DNA of 39,004 nucleotides from a virus: positions 1-39,004 of the IMG/VR virus record IMGVR_UViG_3300033153_008390; one strand, given 5' to 3'. Positions within the stretch are counted from its first letter, which is position 1. The number at the start of each line of letters is the position of its first letter. The notes beneath the pieces were generated by a model. It saw nothing but the letters and a program-made list of their open reading frames with translations. It did not search any database and was not told where the DNA came from. Below are positions 27,835-37,318 of this stretch, piece after piece. Both the position numbers and the translations under genes were made by a program.

Positions 27835-27903
27835 ATGATTATGGAAGATTTAATAACTGCAATAATAATATTCGTTATATGTTTATTTATCCCTAATACT
27901 TAG
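27835..27903 (+). CDS. Possible 22-residue membrane peptide
   Basis: MIMEDLITAIIIFVICLFIP then NT and TAG: one hydrophobic helix with a short polar start. It is packed between genes (3 bp on each side). It could be a small membrane accessory or a leader; short, so uncertain. Confidence 0.45.
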   Translation: MIMEDLITAIIIFVICLFIPNT

Positions 27904-27906
27904 ATT

Positions 27907-28104
27907 ATGCCTAGAAATAAACCAACTACATCATGGAATACTCGAATAAAACCAACAACAGGATGGGAAACTCCTAGGTTTGTATCGGCTAATGCGCTAT
28001 CCAATATGCTCAATATATTATTATGTGATATATCATGAGAGCAGCTAGGGGATTCTGATCCTGATAGTACACAAACAAATGTAATTACAACAGATTGGAC
28101 TTAA
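27907..28104 (+). CDS. Hypothetical small protein
   Basis: 65 residues, MPRNKPTTSWNTRIKPTTGW, then NALSNMLNILLCDISGEQLG. One TGA Gly. Proline/threonine-rich start with two similar pieces (PTTSWNTR, PTTGWETPR). Position before fibre genes suggests a small virion or tail-assembly protein. Confidence 0.65.
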
Positions 28105-28121
28105 AATTTAATTAAAATATT

Positions 28122-28895
28122 ATGGTAATAAGAGTAACTAAAGATTTACTAGACAAGAGTATATTAGTAGATGATGATAAGTTTCCTATTTCAGATAGTG
28201 AGGACTTATTTGATCCATTAGATCCACAGTCTTGAGAATTAAAAAGAGTAAGTTGGGGAAGTTTAAAAGACTTATTCATTAATAAAACTGTAACTTTTGT
28301 TGTTACAACTGCTTTTCTATCGTGAGAAATCATTGATATTACAGATTGAACTTGAGCTACTGCTTGAATAACAACAAGAACTATTTGAGATACTTGAGAT
28401 GTTACATCTCTTTGAGCATCGGCAGCTATATTTAATGCTAATGCTTCTTTTAGAGTAACTGATAATAAAACAGTTGCTTTAAAAAATAGTGATATAGTAT
28501 GGGATTCAGCTACAACTTTTCATTTTATTAGACCACTTGAGATATGAGAATGGTTTATTATAGAAGATGGTACAAGTTCTGGATGAGGTACAATATGAGA
28601 TACAACAATTGATTGAGATTTAGTTGTTACATGAAGTATAACAAAAACAGGTAGTAGTGTATGAAGAGCTATTACTTATGTTGATGATTCAGGATGATCT
28701 AGTACAATTAATCTTCCTACAGCTGTAGGGTTGTTAAATGAGTCTTATTCTTATATAAGAACAGATATAAGTTTAAATACAACAACACTAGACCCAGATG
28801 GAACTGAGACTATTAATAGTAATCCTAGTCTTACAATATGAAAAGGGGAAAGTGTTACTTTAATTAGCGACAACGCAAATTGGTTTATTATATAA
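28122..28895 (+). CDS. Tail fibre/spike-like protein
   Basis: 257 residues. The opening VIRVTKDLLDKSILVDDDKF is followed by short beta repeats rich in Thr and Gly (DITDGTGATAGITTRTIGDT, GDVTSLGASAA, GGGTIGDTTIDGDLVVTGS), typical of trimeric fibres. Roughly three quarters of the Gly codons are TGA. It starts a run of four fibre-type genes. Role inferred. Confidence 0.6.
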
Positions 28896-28905
28896 TTATA
28901 GAAAC

Positions 28906-30087
28906 ATGTCAAATTTACCTTGATTAAATACTGTCCAAATACGTACAATGGCAGATTTCCCTGCTGCTGTAGCTTGAGTTATTACTCTACTAGCTAACAC
29001 AATTTATCTTATTACTGAGGATATAAGCACGACTGATCGCTTTGTTATGTCTAATTGAACTCTTCTTACAGGGAATAATATCTTATGACCACAATTAGAA
29101 TATACATGAACTTGAGATATGTTTACGTCAACTAATGTAAGTTATTCAGTAGTAGATATAAGGTTAAATTGTCCAAACTGAAGAATAATTAATTTTACAA
29201 ATGATTGAACAGATATAATTATTATGGACGGAGTAAGGGTCGCTAATTGTGATGAGATAGGTTTATTTGATAATCCTTTAACATTACAGATAACAAATTG
29301 TGCCTTTAGTAGTGTTATTACAAGCTGAATTACTGTAACTTGAGCGAATATACTTATACAAAATCTTGATAGAATATTTATATCATCAGCTACTGACTGA
29401 TTTAAAATGTTAGATATAGGAAGCTCTGTATCAACTAATATAGAATACTCAAACTTATTCTTTTTATCAACAGCAGCATGAACTGCTGCCATATGAATAT
29501 CTTGAGTTGCATCAAGTGCGAATCTTCCAGCATGAGCAGTGGCTACTGTTAGAGATTCATCTTTTGTATGAAATATTACTCCATTAGAAAATATAACAGA
29601 GAGTGATATAAGATGGGACTTTAAAGCTAACTCTGCTAATGTTGAAGATACTAAGTCAGATGCTTGAATGGCTATAGATGGAGCAGTTACTGTTACTATA
29701 ACTTCAATTTGAGTGCCAGTTATAGTAAATGATGCTAATACTGGAGAAACGGATGCCTGGAGTCTTTCAAACGCTAATAAGTTTGAATTTAGTGCATCTT
29801 TGGGTAGAATGACTTATAAGTGAGAAAAACCTATCCATTTACAATGTATAGCAACTGCTACTGTTGAGAAATCTGCTGGTTGATCAGATACTTTATGCTG
29901 ATACTTAGCTAAGAACTGAGCGGTTATTACTAATTCAAAAGCTTGCACACAGAATAATGCTCCAACAAGTATTACAGTACAAGCTTGATTAGATCTAGTA
30001 TTAGATGATTATATTGAGTTTGCTGTAGAAAATAATTCAACAACATGAGATATACTATTAGACCTAAGTAACTTAGAGATCTTTTAA
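28906..30087 (+). CDS. Tail spike/fibre protein, beta-helix-like
   Basis: 393 residues. Starts MSNLPGLNTVQIRTMADFPA and VAGVITLLANTIYLITEDIS, a head-binding-like opening; then repeated rungs (VVDIRLNCPNGRIINFTNDG, QITNCAFSSVITSGITVTGA) suggesting a right-handed beta-helix. The C-terminal domain (CIATATVEKSAGGSDTLCGY ... LVLDDYIEFAVENNSTTGDI) resembles a jelly-roll tip. A receptor-binding or depolymerase role is likely, not proven. Confidence 0.6.
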
Positions 30088-30104
30088 TAATTAAATAATT
30101 AAAT

Positions 30105-30491
30105 ATGACATTAATTAAAGAGAATCAAATAGAAGACTATATATCTAGTTCTACACAGACTGAACTAGATAATAAACTAGATAAAACAACTTCTATTAAT
30201 ACACAAACTGGAACTACATATACTCTAGTATTAACAGACCAAAATAAACTAGTAACACTATCTAATGCTTCTGCAATAACTCTTACGATACCTACAAATG
30301 CTTCTGTAGCATTTCCAGTGTGAACGCAAGTTGATTTAGCTCAATTGTGAGCAGGTGCAGTTACTGTATGAGGTGGATGAGTTACAATTAATTCAAAAGA
30401 TGCAGCATTAGAAAGTAATTGACAATATGTGTGACTTACTTTAATAAAAACAGCAACTGATACATGGTTATTAGTTTGAGACTTAGTTTAA
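30105..30491 (+). CDS. Small fibre-type protein
   Basis: 128 residues: N-terminal helix QIEDYISSSTQTELDNKLDK, then beta segments LVTLSNASAITLTIPTNASV, GTQVDLAQLGAGAVTVGGGV and LTLIKTATDTWLLVGDLV, like the C-terminal tip domains of many fibres. Gly codons in the second half are mostly TGA. Likely part of the adsorption apparatus. Confidence 0.6.
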
Positions 30492-30507
30492 TTTATAATT
30501 TTACAAT

Positions 30508-31221
30508 ATGTTTAAAATAGGAATTATAGATCATACTGTATGAGCTCCTAATTGACTTCTAACTAATTTAGTTGCATATTATAAACACGATACAAATGGT
30601 AGTTTCCCAAGTGAAGTAAATAGTCCATCTAATGATTTAACTATTAATGGATCAACATATACAGCAAGTGGGAAAATAAACTGATGATATACTCATGATT
30701 GAACTAATGATAGGATAGAAAAAGACTCCAATTTAGGAATAAGTTCTTTTCCATTTTCTGTTTGAGGTTGGATAAAAATAAATGATTCTTGATTTAGATC
30801 ACCATTTTGATTTTTTGATAAAGATGTAGATAATAATTATTCAAGAATTCTACTTAATAGTTGAGTCCCACAAATAAACCTAAGAGATAGTATTAATTCA
30901 GGAACAATAATATCAAATGCTTGAGCTTTATCAACTGGTACTTGGTATCATATAATATGAGTATGGACTAATGCTACTACAATGGATTTATATCAAAATT
31001 GAGTAAATGTAAATTGAGCTACTGCTTGAACAATAAATGCTAACCCAGCGCCTAATTTTGATAGATTTAGTATAGCTAGATCTTGAGACAGTACACCATC
31101 TAATTATCTAGATGGTTCTACTGATGAAATTTGAATATGGGACAAAGCTTTAACAAGTACAGATGCTTCTAATTTATATAATTGAGGATCTGGTTTACCA
31201 TTTTCTTCGTTTACTACTTAA
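30508..31221 (+). CDS. LamG/concanavalin-A-like lectin domain protein (receptor binding)
   Basis: 237 residues. Nearly the whole protein is one LamG-like jellyroll: LVAYYKHDTNGSFPSEVNSP, GKINGGYTHDGTNDRIE, FPFSVGGWIKINDSG, LSTGTWYHIIGVWTNA, MDLYQNGVNVNG, then STDEIGIWDKALTS and LYNGGSG. Such domains bind surface sugars and occur in phage fibres and spikes. It is one of the most diverged genes expected, since receptor-binding genes evolve fast. The family call is confident, the sugar target unknown. Confidence 0.88.
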
Positions 31222-31230
31222 TATAATATT

Positions 31231-31590
31231 ATGCCTATAGTTAAAAAATACGTAACTTGGAAAGCAAAGAAGATTAACGATAGTTATTATCAACATCCTA
31301 ATACAGATGGGAGAGCAAATTCTGAATCTAATGGAGATATAAATTTTATTGAAACACCATATGAATCAATAGATGGAACTTATATCTCAATTGCGGAACA
31401 TGAATGAAATCTTCCACAAGCAAGATTAAATGCCCTTATGATAAAGGACCCTGATTTTCAGTTTGTATCTGTAACAGAGGAGGAAGTAAATGTTATACTA
31501 TTAGAAGCTTATTGATTAGATTGAGAAAGTAATCCTTATGTAAGTGTAAGTAATCATGAATTTACAGATAATCGCCCAACAGATGTATAA
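31231..31590 (+). CDS. Hypothetical protein after the fibre genes
   Basis: 119 residues, MPIVKKYVTWKAKKINDSYY with later D-rich parts (GRANSESNGDINFIETPYES) and a C-terminal SNPYVSVSNHEFTDNRPTDV. Three TGA Gly codons. Possibly a tail-fibre assembly or capping protein; not recognised. Confidence 0.7.
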
Positions 31591-32003
31591 TGAAATATAT
31601 AGAACTCATTTCCAAAAGTAAATACGGTAAATTAAATATCCGACATTCTATATTACAAAATTGAGATATGATACTTTCCTTTGAGAAAGGTATATTTAAA
31701 ATCTATTCTAGAGACTATCTAATAGACAGAAGTATAAAAAAGGTAGTATCTATCCCTAGTTTTGATTTAAAACAATATGAGTGATTAAAACTACCATTAA
31801 ACTGTTATGAAGCTATTGAACATATTTATAACTTGGAATGAATTACGATGAATACTGGAAGATTAAAAATATATATAATGTATTGATTGTTATTATTTAT
31901 AACTCATATTATAATATATGCCTTAGGTATATATGTTTGAATACGATTAGATGATGAATCAGTAGCAATGATAGATGATTTTATTTATATGAATATCGAA
32001 TAA
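31590..32003 (+). CDS. Protein with C-terminal membrane segment
   Basis: 137 residues. The first ~90 residues are soluble and beta-rich (MKYIELISKSKYGKLNIRHS, FKIYSRDYLIDRSIKKVV). Then comes a membrane segment KIYIMYGLLLFITHIIIYAL and a short acidic end. Start overlaps the previous stop (TAATG). It begins the lysis/host-exit region. An internal in-frame ATG (before NTGRLKIY) could give a shorter membrane product. Confidence 0.65.
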
Positions 32004-32004
32004 T

Positions 32005-32409
32005 ATGAACTTAAAGAAATTATATAAATCTATTAAAATATCTCCCCTTCATGGGGGAAGAACATGGGTAGTTCTTGAAGATATAGAATATACATTTAGA
32101 ACTTTCTGAAAACCATTTACTGTATATATACCGAAATGATTTGAATTTGATGGAGCTTCAATCCCAAGGTTATTTCATATTATAGGAACTCCTATGTGAA
32201 CTGATACTTTAATATGAAGTTTATTTCATGATAACCTTTATTCACGTAAAATATTAAAAAGAAAAGATGCAGATCAATGCTTTAATGAATTAATGATAAT
32301 ATGTAAAGTAAAGACATATAAAAGAATTTCTTATTATTTATGAGTAAGAATGTTTTGATGGGTTACTTGGTATTTCACATGAAGAACAGCAATCTATAAG
32401 AGAAAATAA
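32005..32409 (+). CDS. DUF1353 family protein
   Basis: 134 residues. Signature: FTVYIPKGFEFDGASIPRLF, then GSLFHDNLYS, RKDADQCFNELM, and YYLGVRMFGWVTWYFTG. DUF1353 proteins are common in phage late regions, often near lysis genes; no biochemical role is established. Six TGA Gly codons. It lies 1 bp after the previous gene. Confidence 0.9.
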
Positions 32410-32466
32410 ATTGACACGACTAACTATATTAATATAATAAGTTATATTAAACGTTAATTGTAAAAT

Positions 32467-33111
32467 ATGTATAAAAAATGAGAAAAAATATTTGACCATA
32501 TAATATTAGATGTTGTTACAAAGAAGTCACCTTATAAATATAATACTATATGTAATAATTGTGGATATATTTCGGATACTTGGTATAATTCAATGAAGTC
32601 TTGTAGACTATGTAAGCCAAGGATGAGACATAAAATAGATAAATGAAGTTTTTATGAATTAAAATTAACATGATGAGAATATATGAAAATAGATATCTCT
32701 GATTTTGAAAAATTAAGAAATCATTGTTGGTATAAAACAAAAAGACATAGTGTTGAAACAAGAATAGATAATAAACTTGTAAAAATACATAGATTTTTAT
32801 TAGAACCTAATAACTCAGAAGTTATTGACCATATAAATTGAGACTACCTAGATAATAGGAAAGAAAATTTGAGGAAATGCACGTTTAAGCAGAATAGTTA
32901 TAATATAACAAAAGTTGTTTGAAAAGTGCCTTATAAATGAATATATAAACGAAAAGGCATAAATTCATATGTTGCAAGAGTTAAATATAAATGAAAAGTC
33001 TACAGAAAAGAATCAAAAGATTTAATTAAACTTGTAAAATGGTATGATAAAAGATCAGTAGAATTATTTTGAGAGTATGCAACTACAAATAAAATACTTT
33101 GACTAATATAA
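32467..33111 (+). CDS. HNH homing endonuclease with AP2-like domain
   Basis: 214 residues. N-terminal zinc-binding part (CNNCGYI ... CRLCKPRM), then HNH core KIHRFLLEP, VIDHINGDYLDNRKENLRKC, then QNSYNI, and an AP2-like DNA-binding end (PYKGIYKRKGINSYVARVKY, KGKVYRKESK). Free-standing homing endonuclease between DUF1353 and the holin gene. A GACTAAT/ATTAGTC hairpin overlaps its stop codon. Confidence 0.9.
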
Positions 33112-33160
33112 ATTAGTCATTTACTTGGTTACAAAACAAGGCTAAAAAGTAGTCTTTTTT
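33101..33160 (+). terminator. Hairpin and terminator after the HNH gene
   Basis: GACTAAT-ATAA-ATTAGTC (33101-33118) is a perfect 7-bp hairpin; about 20 bp later AGGCT pairs with AGTCT (one G-U) and is followed by nine T residues (33153-33161). Terminator call rests mostly on the second, weaker stem. Confidence 0.5.
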
Positions 33161-33161
33161 T

Positions 33162-33189
33162 TTGACTTTAATTTTATAATCCGTATATT
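33162..33189 (+). promoter_or_regulatory. Promoter for the lysis genes
   Basis: TTGACT (33162-33167), 16-nt spacer, TATATT (33184-33189), 31 bp before the holin start. It keeps TTGACTTTaA but lacks the AAGT arm, so it may escape the control that acts on the other TTGACT promoters. Confidence 0.6.
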
Positions 33190-33219
33190 ATATCTAAATT
33201 ATATACTTACAAAAGTCAC

Positions 33220-33645
33220 ATGTCAGATCACGTTACTAAAGTAGAATTACTTGAGGCTACTAATAAGGTTCTTGAAAAAGACCAAGAGTTGCGACATAAG
33301 TTATGAAAGAAAGTGCATGAGGATTACATAAAAATAGATGAGAAAGTATGAAATAACGACAAAGAATTAGCACTCCTTAAGCAAAGCCACAACACTATGT
33401 CTGAAAATATAAAAGAAATTAAAGAAGATATGAAAGAAGGGTTCTTAAATATAGAACAAAAAATGGAAGATTTCTTAAAAGAACTTCCAAAACATTTTGC
33501 GACTAAAGAAGAACATCAAGCTAATTCAATTAAAATAGGTCAAATTACAGAAAAACAGAAAAAATGGGATATATGATTTATGTGGGCTTTATGAATAATC
33601 GGAACTGCTATTATAGCAGCTATATTAAAATTAATAATTATATAA
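33220..33645 (+). CDS. XhlA-like holin/lysis protein
   Basis: 141 residues. A long N-terminal amphipathic coiled coil (TKVELLEATNKVLEKDQELR ... NIEQKMEDFLKELPKHFATK) is followed by a C-terminal membrane helix WDIGFMWALGIIGTAIIAAI. This coil-plus-tail-anchor layout is that of XhlA haemolysin-like proteins, which act with a holin and endolysin to permeabilise the membrane. Two membrane-near TGA Gly codons. Own promoter upstream; next gene starts on the overlapping TAATG. Confidence 0.75.
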
Positions 33646-33803
33646 TGGATAAGATAAAATTACTACTAGAAGTGCTTACATTGCTTGTTATGCTATTCTT
33701 ATTAATAGTTGTAATACAAGGTAATAAGAAAGAAAATATAAATAATGAAAACATATCAACTATAGCAAAGCAACTACAAATAGATATTATAGAATTTAAC
33801 TAA
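33645..33803 (+). CDS. Small single-pass membrane protein (possible holin partner)
   Basis: 52 residues: membrane segment LLLEVLTLLVMLFLLIVVIQ after a short start, followed by Asn/Lys-rich tail. Starts at the overlapping TAATG of the XhlA-like gene. The frame is open further upstream, but that part lies inside the XhlA-like gene. Likely a second holin component. Confidence 0.65.
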   Translation: MDKIKLLLEVLTLLVMLFLLIVVIQGNKKENINNENISTIAKQLQIDIIEFN

Positions 33804-33809
33804 TAAATT

Positions 33810-33944
33810 ATGGCAACTACAAAACCAAGAAGAATAAAAATCACTAGAGAAAAAGGTATCGAGTTAAGGCCTAGAAAGAAATGACCTAGAAAAAAAACAA
33901 CTAAGAGACTTACAAAAGTTGACAAACCAAAGAGAAGAGTATAA
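33810..33944 (+). CDS. Small highly basic protein
   Basis: 44 residues, MATTKPRRIKITREKGIELR then PRKKGPRKKTTKRLTKVDKP, about 40% Lys and Arg, no hydrophobic core. One TGA Gly. It could bind nucleic acid or the negatively charged cell wall; position among lysis genes favours the latter or a virion DNA condensing role. Not recognised. Confidence 0.6.
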
Positions 33945-33977
33945 TTGTTATTAATTAATAATTAACTCTTTTTTTAT

Positions 33978-34403
33978 ATGAGAAAATATAAAGGACTAAA
34001 AGTAATAAGGAAAGATAATAAGTGAGAATCTAACGCATCATATAATAGATTTACCAAAAGAATTACTCTATATGATAGATTCTTTCTACTCGACGATAGA
34101 ATTCAAAAATCTATACTAGAACATGAATACGCACATCATGTATATTATAAAATGCCTTTAGCTTACCAAAAACTATGGGGGTATATAAGTAACTGAAAAC
34201 TAATAAAATTACTCAATATAATGTGAATCACTCCACATAACAAGAATGCTTACACTACAAAAGATCCAAGAACTGCTGTAAAAGAAGATTGGGCTGAATG
34301 TATAGAAGCTAAATACTTAATAAAAAACAAGAAATTCTGAACTTATGCAGACTTTAAGATTAAGGTAGCGTATTCAATGTATACTTATTTCAGTAAAAAA
34401 TAA
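33978..34403 (+). CDS. Putative zinc metallopeptidase (HExxH)
   Basis: 141 residues. The helix LEHEYAHHVYYK near residue 46 has HEYAH, matching HExxH, and DWAECIEA near 103 supplies a third acidic ligand, as in small gluzincin-like peptidases. No signal peptide. It lies between holin-type genes and the M15 peptidase, so it could help lysis or mature a virion protein; the latter is common for such genes. Substrate unknown. Five TGA Gly codons. Confidence 0.7.
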
Positions 34404-34405
34404 AT

Positions 34406-34933
34406 ATGACAGTAAATGAAACTGATAGAGATTTAAATAAACTAGTATCTCCTTTTAAAGAAAAAGTAGAAAAGTTTCTGAAAGATCCAAGAGTAAGTAA
34501 CATTTTCGTTACAGAATGATATAGATCACAAGAAAGACAAGATTATTTATATAATCAAACACCTAAGGTTACATGGACTTTAAATTCACAGCACACAAAA
34601 GGTCTAGCAATAGATATTGCTTTTAAAGGGGTCGAATTATACCCTGTTAACTTTGATAAATGGAATGAAATTGCAAAAGTAGCAAAAGAGTATTGAATTG
34701 ATTGGGGTTATGATTTATGGCAAACAGATATGCCTCACTTCCAAAACAACGATTCTAACAACGTAGATACTAATAAGTATAGTGATATATTAAAAGATCT
34801 AATAAAAGACGGTTACGAGCCAATTTTTAATGATTATAAGTGAGAAGACGGAAAAACTAAAACACTAATTGATATATGATTTGCAAGAACTGAGAAGAAG
34901 TGGAAGAATAAATTGCAAGAATTAATTAAATAG
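34406..34933 (+). CDS. Endolysin, M15-type peptidase (VanY/L-Ala-D-Glu endopeptidase-like)
   Basis: 175 residues. Motifs of the M15 zinc peptidase fold: VTEGYRSQERQ, SQHTKGLAIDI near 61-71 (His and Asp zinc ligands), WGYDLWQTDMPHFQ near 100-113 (second His). It cleaves peptide cross-links of peptidoglycan in the family. The C-terminal ~60 residues are charged helices, maybe a cell-wall anchoring part. Five TGA Gly codons. It follows the metallopeptidase by 2 bp. Confidence 0.88.
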
Positions 34934-34953
34934 ATATAATAGACTTCAACTTA

Positions 34954-35085
34954 CTGAAGGATATATTATGAATAATCGAAGGCATAGACGAACTCACGGT
35001 CGTACTCATCATAATTCTAATCACTATTTTAAGAAGTTGGAACGAATGAGACGGTTTAAACGCTTACCTACCTAGGACTCCATAA
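34954..35085 (+). CDS. Possible CTG-started membrane peptide overlapping a basic ORF
   Basis: A frame from CTG 34954 reads 43 residues, KDILGIIEGIDELTVVLIII then LITILRSWNEGDGLNAYLPR, one clear membrane helix, with TGA as Gly. No ATG/GTG/TTG start is present, so the start is speculative. It overlaps the Arg/His-rich ORF 34968-35075 in another frame. Confidence 0.35.
34968..35075 (+). CDS. Possible 35-residue Arg/His-rich peptide
   Basis: MNNRRHRRTHGRTHHNSNHY then FKKLERMRRFKRLPT, ATG to TAG. It uses CGA/CGT arginine codons, rare elsewhere in this genome where AGA dominates, so either the peptide is recently acquired or the DNA is constrained by the membrane-peptide frame. It is the last gene before the terminators. 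Confidence 0.45.
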   Translation: MNNRRHRRTHGRTHHNSNHYFKKLERMRRFKRLPT

Positions 35086-35121
35086 GAAGAGTTTAGCAGG
35101 AGCTGTAAAACCCGACACTTT

Positions 35122-35147
35122 AGCTAGACCACCATCTAGCTTTTTTT
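35122..35147 (+). terminator. Rho-independent terminator of the rightward unit
   Basis: AGCTAGA (35122-35128) and TCTAGCT (35135-35141) form a perfect 7-bp stem with loop CCACCA, followed by seven T residues. Confidence 0.93.
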
Positions 35148-35187
35148 ATTGCATAATTTCCAAAGTCGTGCTTAGAGTTTTTTTTGA

Positions 35188-35226
35188 CTATAAAAAAGAC
35201 TAGATTAATCTCTAGTCTTTTTATAG
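35188..35226. terminator. Bidirectional terminator between convergent units
   Basis: CTATAAAAAAGACTAGA (35188-35204) pairs with TCTAGTCTTTTTATAG (35211-35226), a 16-bp near-perfect stem with A-runs on one side and T-runs on the other, so it works from both directions. It overlaps the stop codon of the leftward lysozyme-like gene. Confidence 0.88.
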
Positions 35227-35688
35227 TGCAGAATATGTATCATTATAAAACCAAAGCACATTATTCATCCAATCTTCTGATCTATCATCTCAACTCCATT
35301 TTCTAGCCATATTTATATCTGGCAATTCTCAATACCATTTAGTCCATATAATTTTAAATGCTTCGTAACTTTCTTCTGGTGAATCAAATTTGCACATCGC
35401 CATTTTTGGAACTCATGGGCAAGGTACAGTATTTCAATGTTTGATTCAAAAACAATTATTATGTGTAATTCAGTATCATTTAGTACAATTACCTGTTTCT
35501 TGCATAGCTACAGAGTAAGAAAGTATATCAATACTAAATTCATTGCTTATTAAGCCCTCTATGAGGTCTTTTTTATCTTCGCTTATATTCTTACCTTTTA
35601 CCTCTTCAACTACTGTTACAGAGGGTAGTTTTTTCTCTTTTTTCGGAGATTCTACTTTTTTGAGTAATTTTTCCAGTTTTCAAGACAT
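35221..35688 (-). CDS. Lysozyme-like/glucosaminidase-type protein
   Basis: 155 residues. Lys/Glu-rich N-terminus, then VAMQETGNCTKGYGITHNNC, FGIKHGNTVPCPGVPKMAMC, FDSPEESYEAFKIIW and MARKWSGDDRSEDWMNNVLW. The QETG..YG..NN.FGI layout, with a Glu followed by an Asn-Asn-x-FGI, is typical of lysozyme-superfamily domains such as glucosaminidases and transglycosylases. It has no signal peptide, but the preceding gene in the operon encodes a membrane protein. It lies at the end of the leftward unit, opposite to the main lysis genes. Family call moderate. Confidence 0.6.
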
Positions 35689-35999
35689 ATTACCTTAATT
35701 TCATTAAATGTATTTTCTTTTTCACATCTAATCATAGATTCAGTCATATATTTAAATTCCTCATTATCTAATAACTGTAAAGTCATTCTTTCATTAGCAG
35801 ATATTAATTCATTTCTAGTTGAATATAATTTATCAATCTTATTTTTTTGAACTTCAACATAACTAGGTTTTTGGGCTTCTAATAATTGAGCTTTTGCTTC
35901 ATTCACTTCTGAATATAAAAATAGAGAATTCAGAGTATATGCAATAATAACAACAAATGCAATAATAATAGCTTTTTTATGTTCTTTTAAATATTTCAT
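35652..35999 (-). CDS. Single-pass membrane protein with coiled-coil ectodomain
   Basis: 115 residues: HKKAIIIAFVVIIAYTLNSL as N-terminal membrane segment, then a charged helical domain (KIDKLYSTRNELISANERMT ... MIRCEKENTFNEIKV, a Cys pair). It overlaps the start of the lysozyme-like gene by 37 bp, so the two are translated together. Layout resembles inner-membrane spanins or holin partners; the role is not proven. Confidence 0.75.
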   Translation of the reverse strand: MKYLKEHKKAIIIAFVVIIAYTLNSLFLYSEVNEAKAQLLEAQKPSYVEVQKNKIDKLYSTRNELISANERMTLQLLDNEEFKYMTESMIRCEKENTFNEIKVICLENWKNYSKK

Positions 36000-36003
36000 G
36001 TTT

Positions 36004-36099
36004 TTATTTTTTTGGATTTAAAATAGATTCTACCTTAGTATTCTTTTCTTTACAGTCATTCCAATTCATCATTAGTTCTTCGAAGTCTTTTTGTTTCAT
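36004..36099 (-). CDS. Hypothetical very small protein
   Basis: 31 residues, MKQKDFEELMMNWNDCKEKN then TKVESILNPKK. It shares the MKQK start with two nearby genes (36104-36292 and 36796-36999), which may reflect shared origin of the leaders. Too short to classify. Confidence 0.5.
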   Translation of the reverse strand: MKQKDFEELMMNWNDCKEKNTKVESILNPKK

Positions 36100-36103
36100 A
36101 ATT

Positions 36104-36292
36104 TTATTTATGATTAATAAAATATTGTGTTTCACACTCTAGGATTTTATTCCCTTTCTCTACTATTCTTCTGATTAAGCTGTAGAACTCATCAGAAAGT
36201 TCTTCGTCTAGTTCTTCATTTCATTCATTCTCTTCTATAATAGTAAGAGCTTCTATTCAGTCGTTTGTCATTTCTTCTAGTTTTTGTTTCAT
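36104..36292 (-). CDS. Hypothetical small acidic protein
   Basis: 62 residues, MKQKLEEMTNDGIEALTIIE then ENEGNEELDEELSDEFYSLI. Very acidic, helical; two TGA Gly codons. Same compact leftward cluster. No family recognised. Confidence 0.65.
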
Positions 36293-36330
36293 TGTTTATT
36301 TTATATCAAATAATATTTTGTATTCTGCTT

Positions 36331-36792
36331 CTAGTTCTTTTCAGTTTTTACGTATTTTATCGCTACTTCTTCTGCTAGGTTTATATTCTCTATTAAACCT
36401 ATTAAATAATGATCTTCTTTATTATTATACATATATTTATTAACTTCAGCAATATCTTTCCTTTTTTGAAGTTCTGTTTCAGCTTCTTCTTTAGTTAGGA
36501 ATGCGTTTCAACAAAAAATATCTTTTACACTGTATCATACATCTTCTCGTTCAGATACATTACTATTACTATCTATATAGAAATACGTATCTCATTCCTT
36601 CAAATCATATATACTCTTCACTTCCTTAATCTCTTCAAACCATTCTTTGTTATGTTTGAATTTATCAATAAAATGTACATCAATAGTATCGTCGACGCTT
36701 TCTTCCATTTCTCATTCAATAAAAAATCCATCTTCATCAAATATTGTTCACTTTTTACACCCTGGTAGTTCCTTTAATAGTTTATATCTCAT
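36331..36792 (-). CDS. Hypothetical protein
   Basis: 153 residues, MRYKLLKELPGCKKGTIFDE, FIEGEMEESVDDTIDVHFID, then GDTYFYIDSNSNVSEREDVG and TKEEAETELQKRKDIAEVNK. It looks like a small beta domain (PGCKKGTIF ... GDTYFYID ... FLTKEEAE) of a type often seen in phage accessory proteins; the pattern FLTKEEAE/AEVNKY is typical of 'DUF-like' phage proteins with display of one helix after a strand. No family named. Confidence 0.65.
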
Positions 36793-36795
36793 CTT

Positions 36796-36999
36796 CTATT
36801 TATTATCAAATAATATATTTATTTTCTTTAGAACCTCTCTTATCTCACACTCTATTTTCTGTATCTTCACTTTATTATACCATTCGTTACTACTCCCTTC
36901 TTCTGAGTTTTTACTATAGTGTTCATATCTAACTAGGTTATTCTTTTCTTCTACTAGTTCATCTACTAGTTCAGAGAGCTCTTTGACTTTTTGTTTCAT
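36796..36999 (-). CDS. Hypothetical coiled-coil protein
   Basis: 67 residues, MKQKVKELSELVDELVEEKN and a second helix IECEIREVLKKINILFDN. Probable coiled coil. No TGA codon. It lies 3 bp before the next gene. The plus-strand ORFs across this part are shadows. Confidence 0.65.
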   Translation of the reverse strand: MKQKVKELSELVDELVEEKNNLVRYEHYSKNSEEGSSNEWYNKVKIQKIECEIREVLKKINILFDNK

Positions 37000-37001
37000 A
37001 A

Positions 37002-37310
37002 TTAATTATCTAATAGGTTATATAAATAGTCTACTGGGTTATCTAAATTAAACATAACTTCTCTATATAAATCTTGATAAGCTATCTTAACTTCAACAAC
37101 TTTATACTCTGAGTATTTTTCCATAAACTCTGGAGTGAATATAATCTCTCTTGGATTCATTGGTATCCAGTTTTCATAACAATCAAGTATACGATTTCCT
37201 TCTCATAATTCTTGTACAAATGCTCATATATCTGAATAATTTTCATCCCAGTTTGTATACTCATACCCTATTTTATCACATATCCATTTTAGTTTTTCAT
37301 ATTCTCCCAT
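37002..37310 (-). CDS. Hypothetical protein
   Basis: 102 residues, MGEYEKLKWICDKIGYEYTN then NRILDCYENWIPMNPREIIF and FMEKYSEYKVVEVKIAYQDL. Three TGA Gly codons. The pattern ICDKIGYE...NPREIIFTPEF resembles small phage accessory proteins, but I cannot name a family. Confidence 0.7.
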
Positions 37311-37318
37311 AATTTTTA

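Noticed and set aside
36647-36932. Two plus-strand ORFs in the leftward cluster
   Set aside because: They are antisense to 36331-36792 and 36796-36999 and consist of Ser/Leu/Phe/Ile runs typical of shadows.
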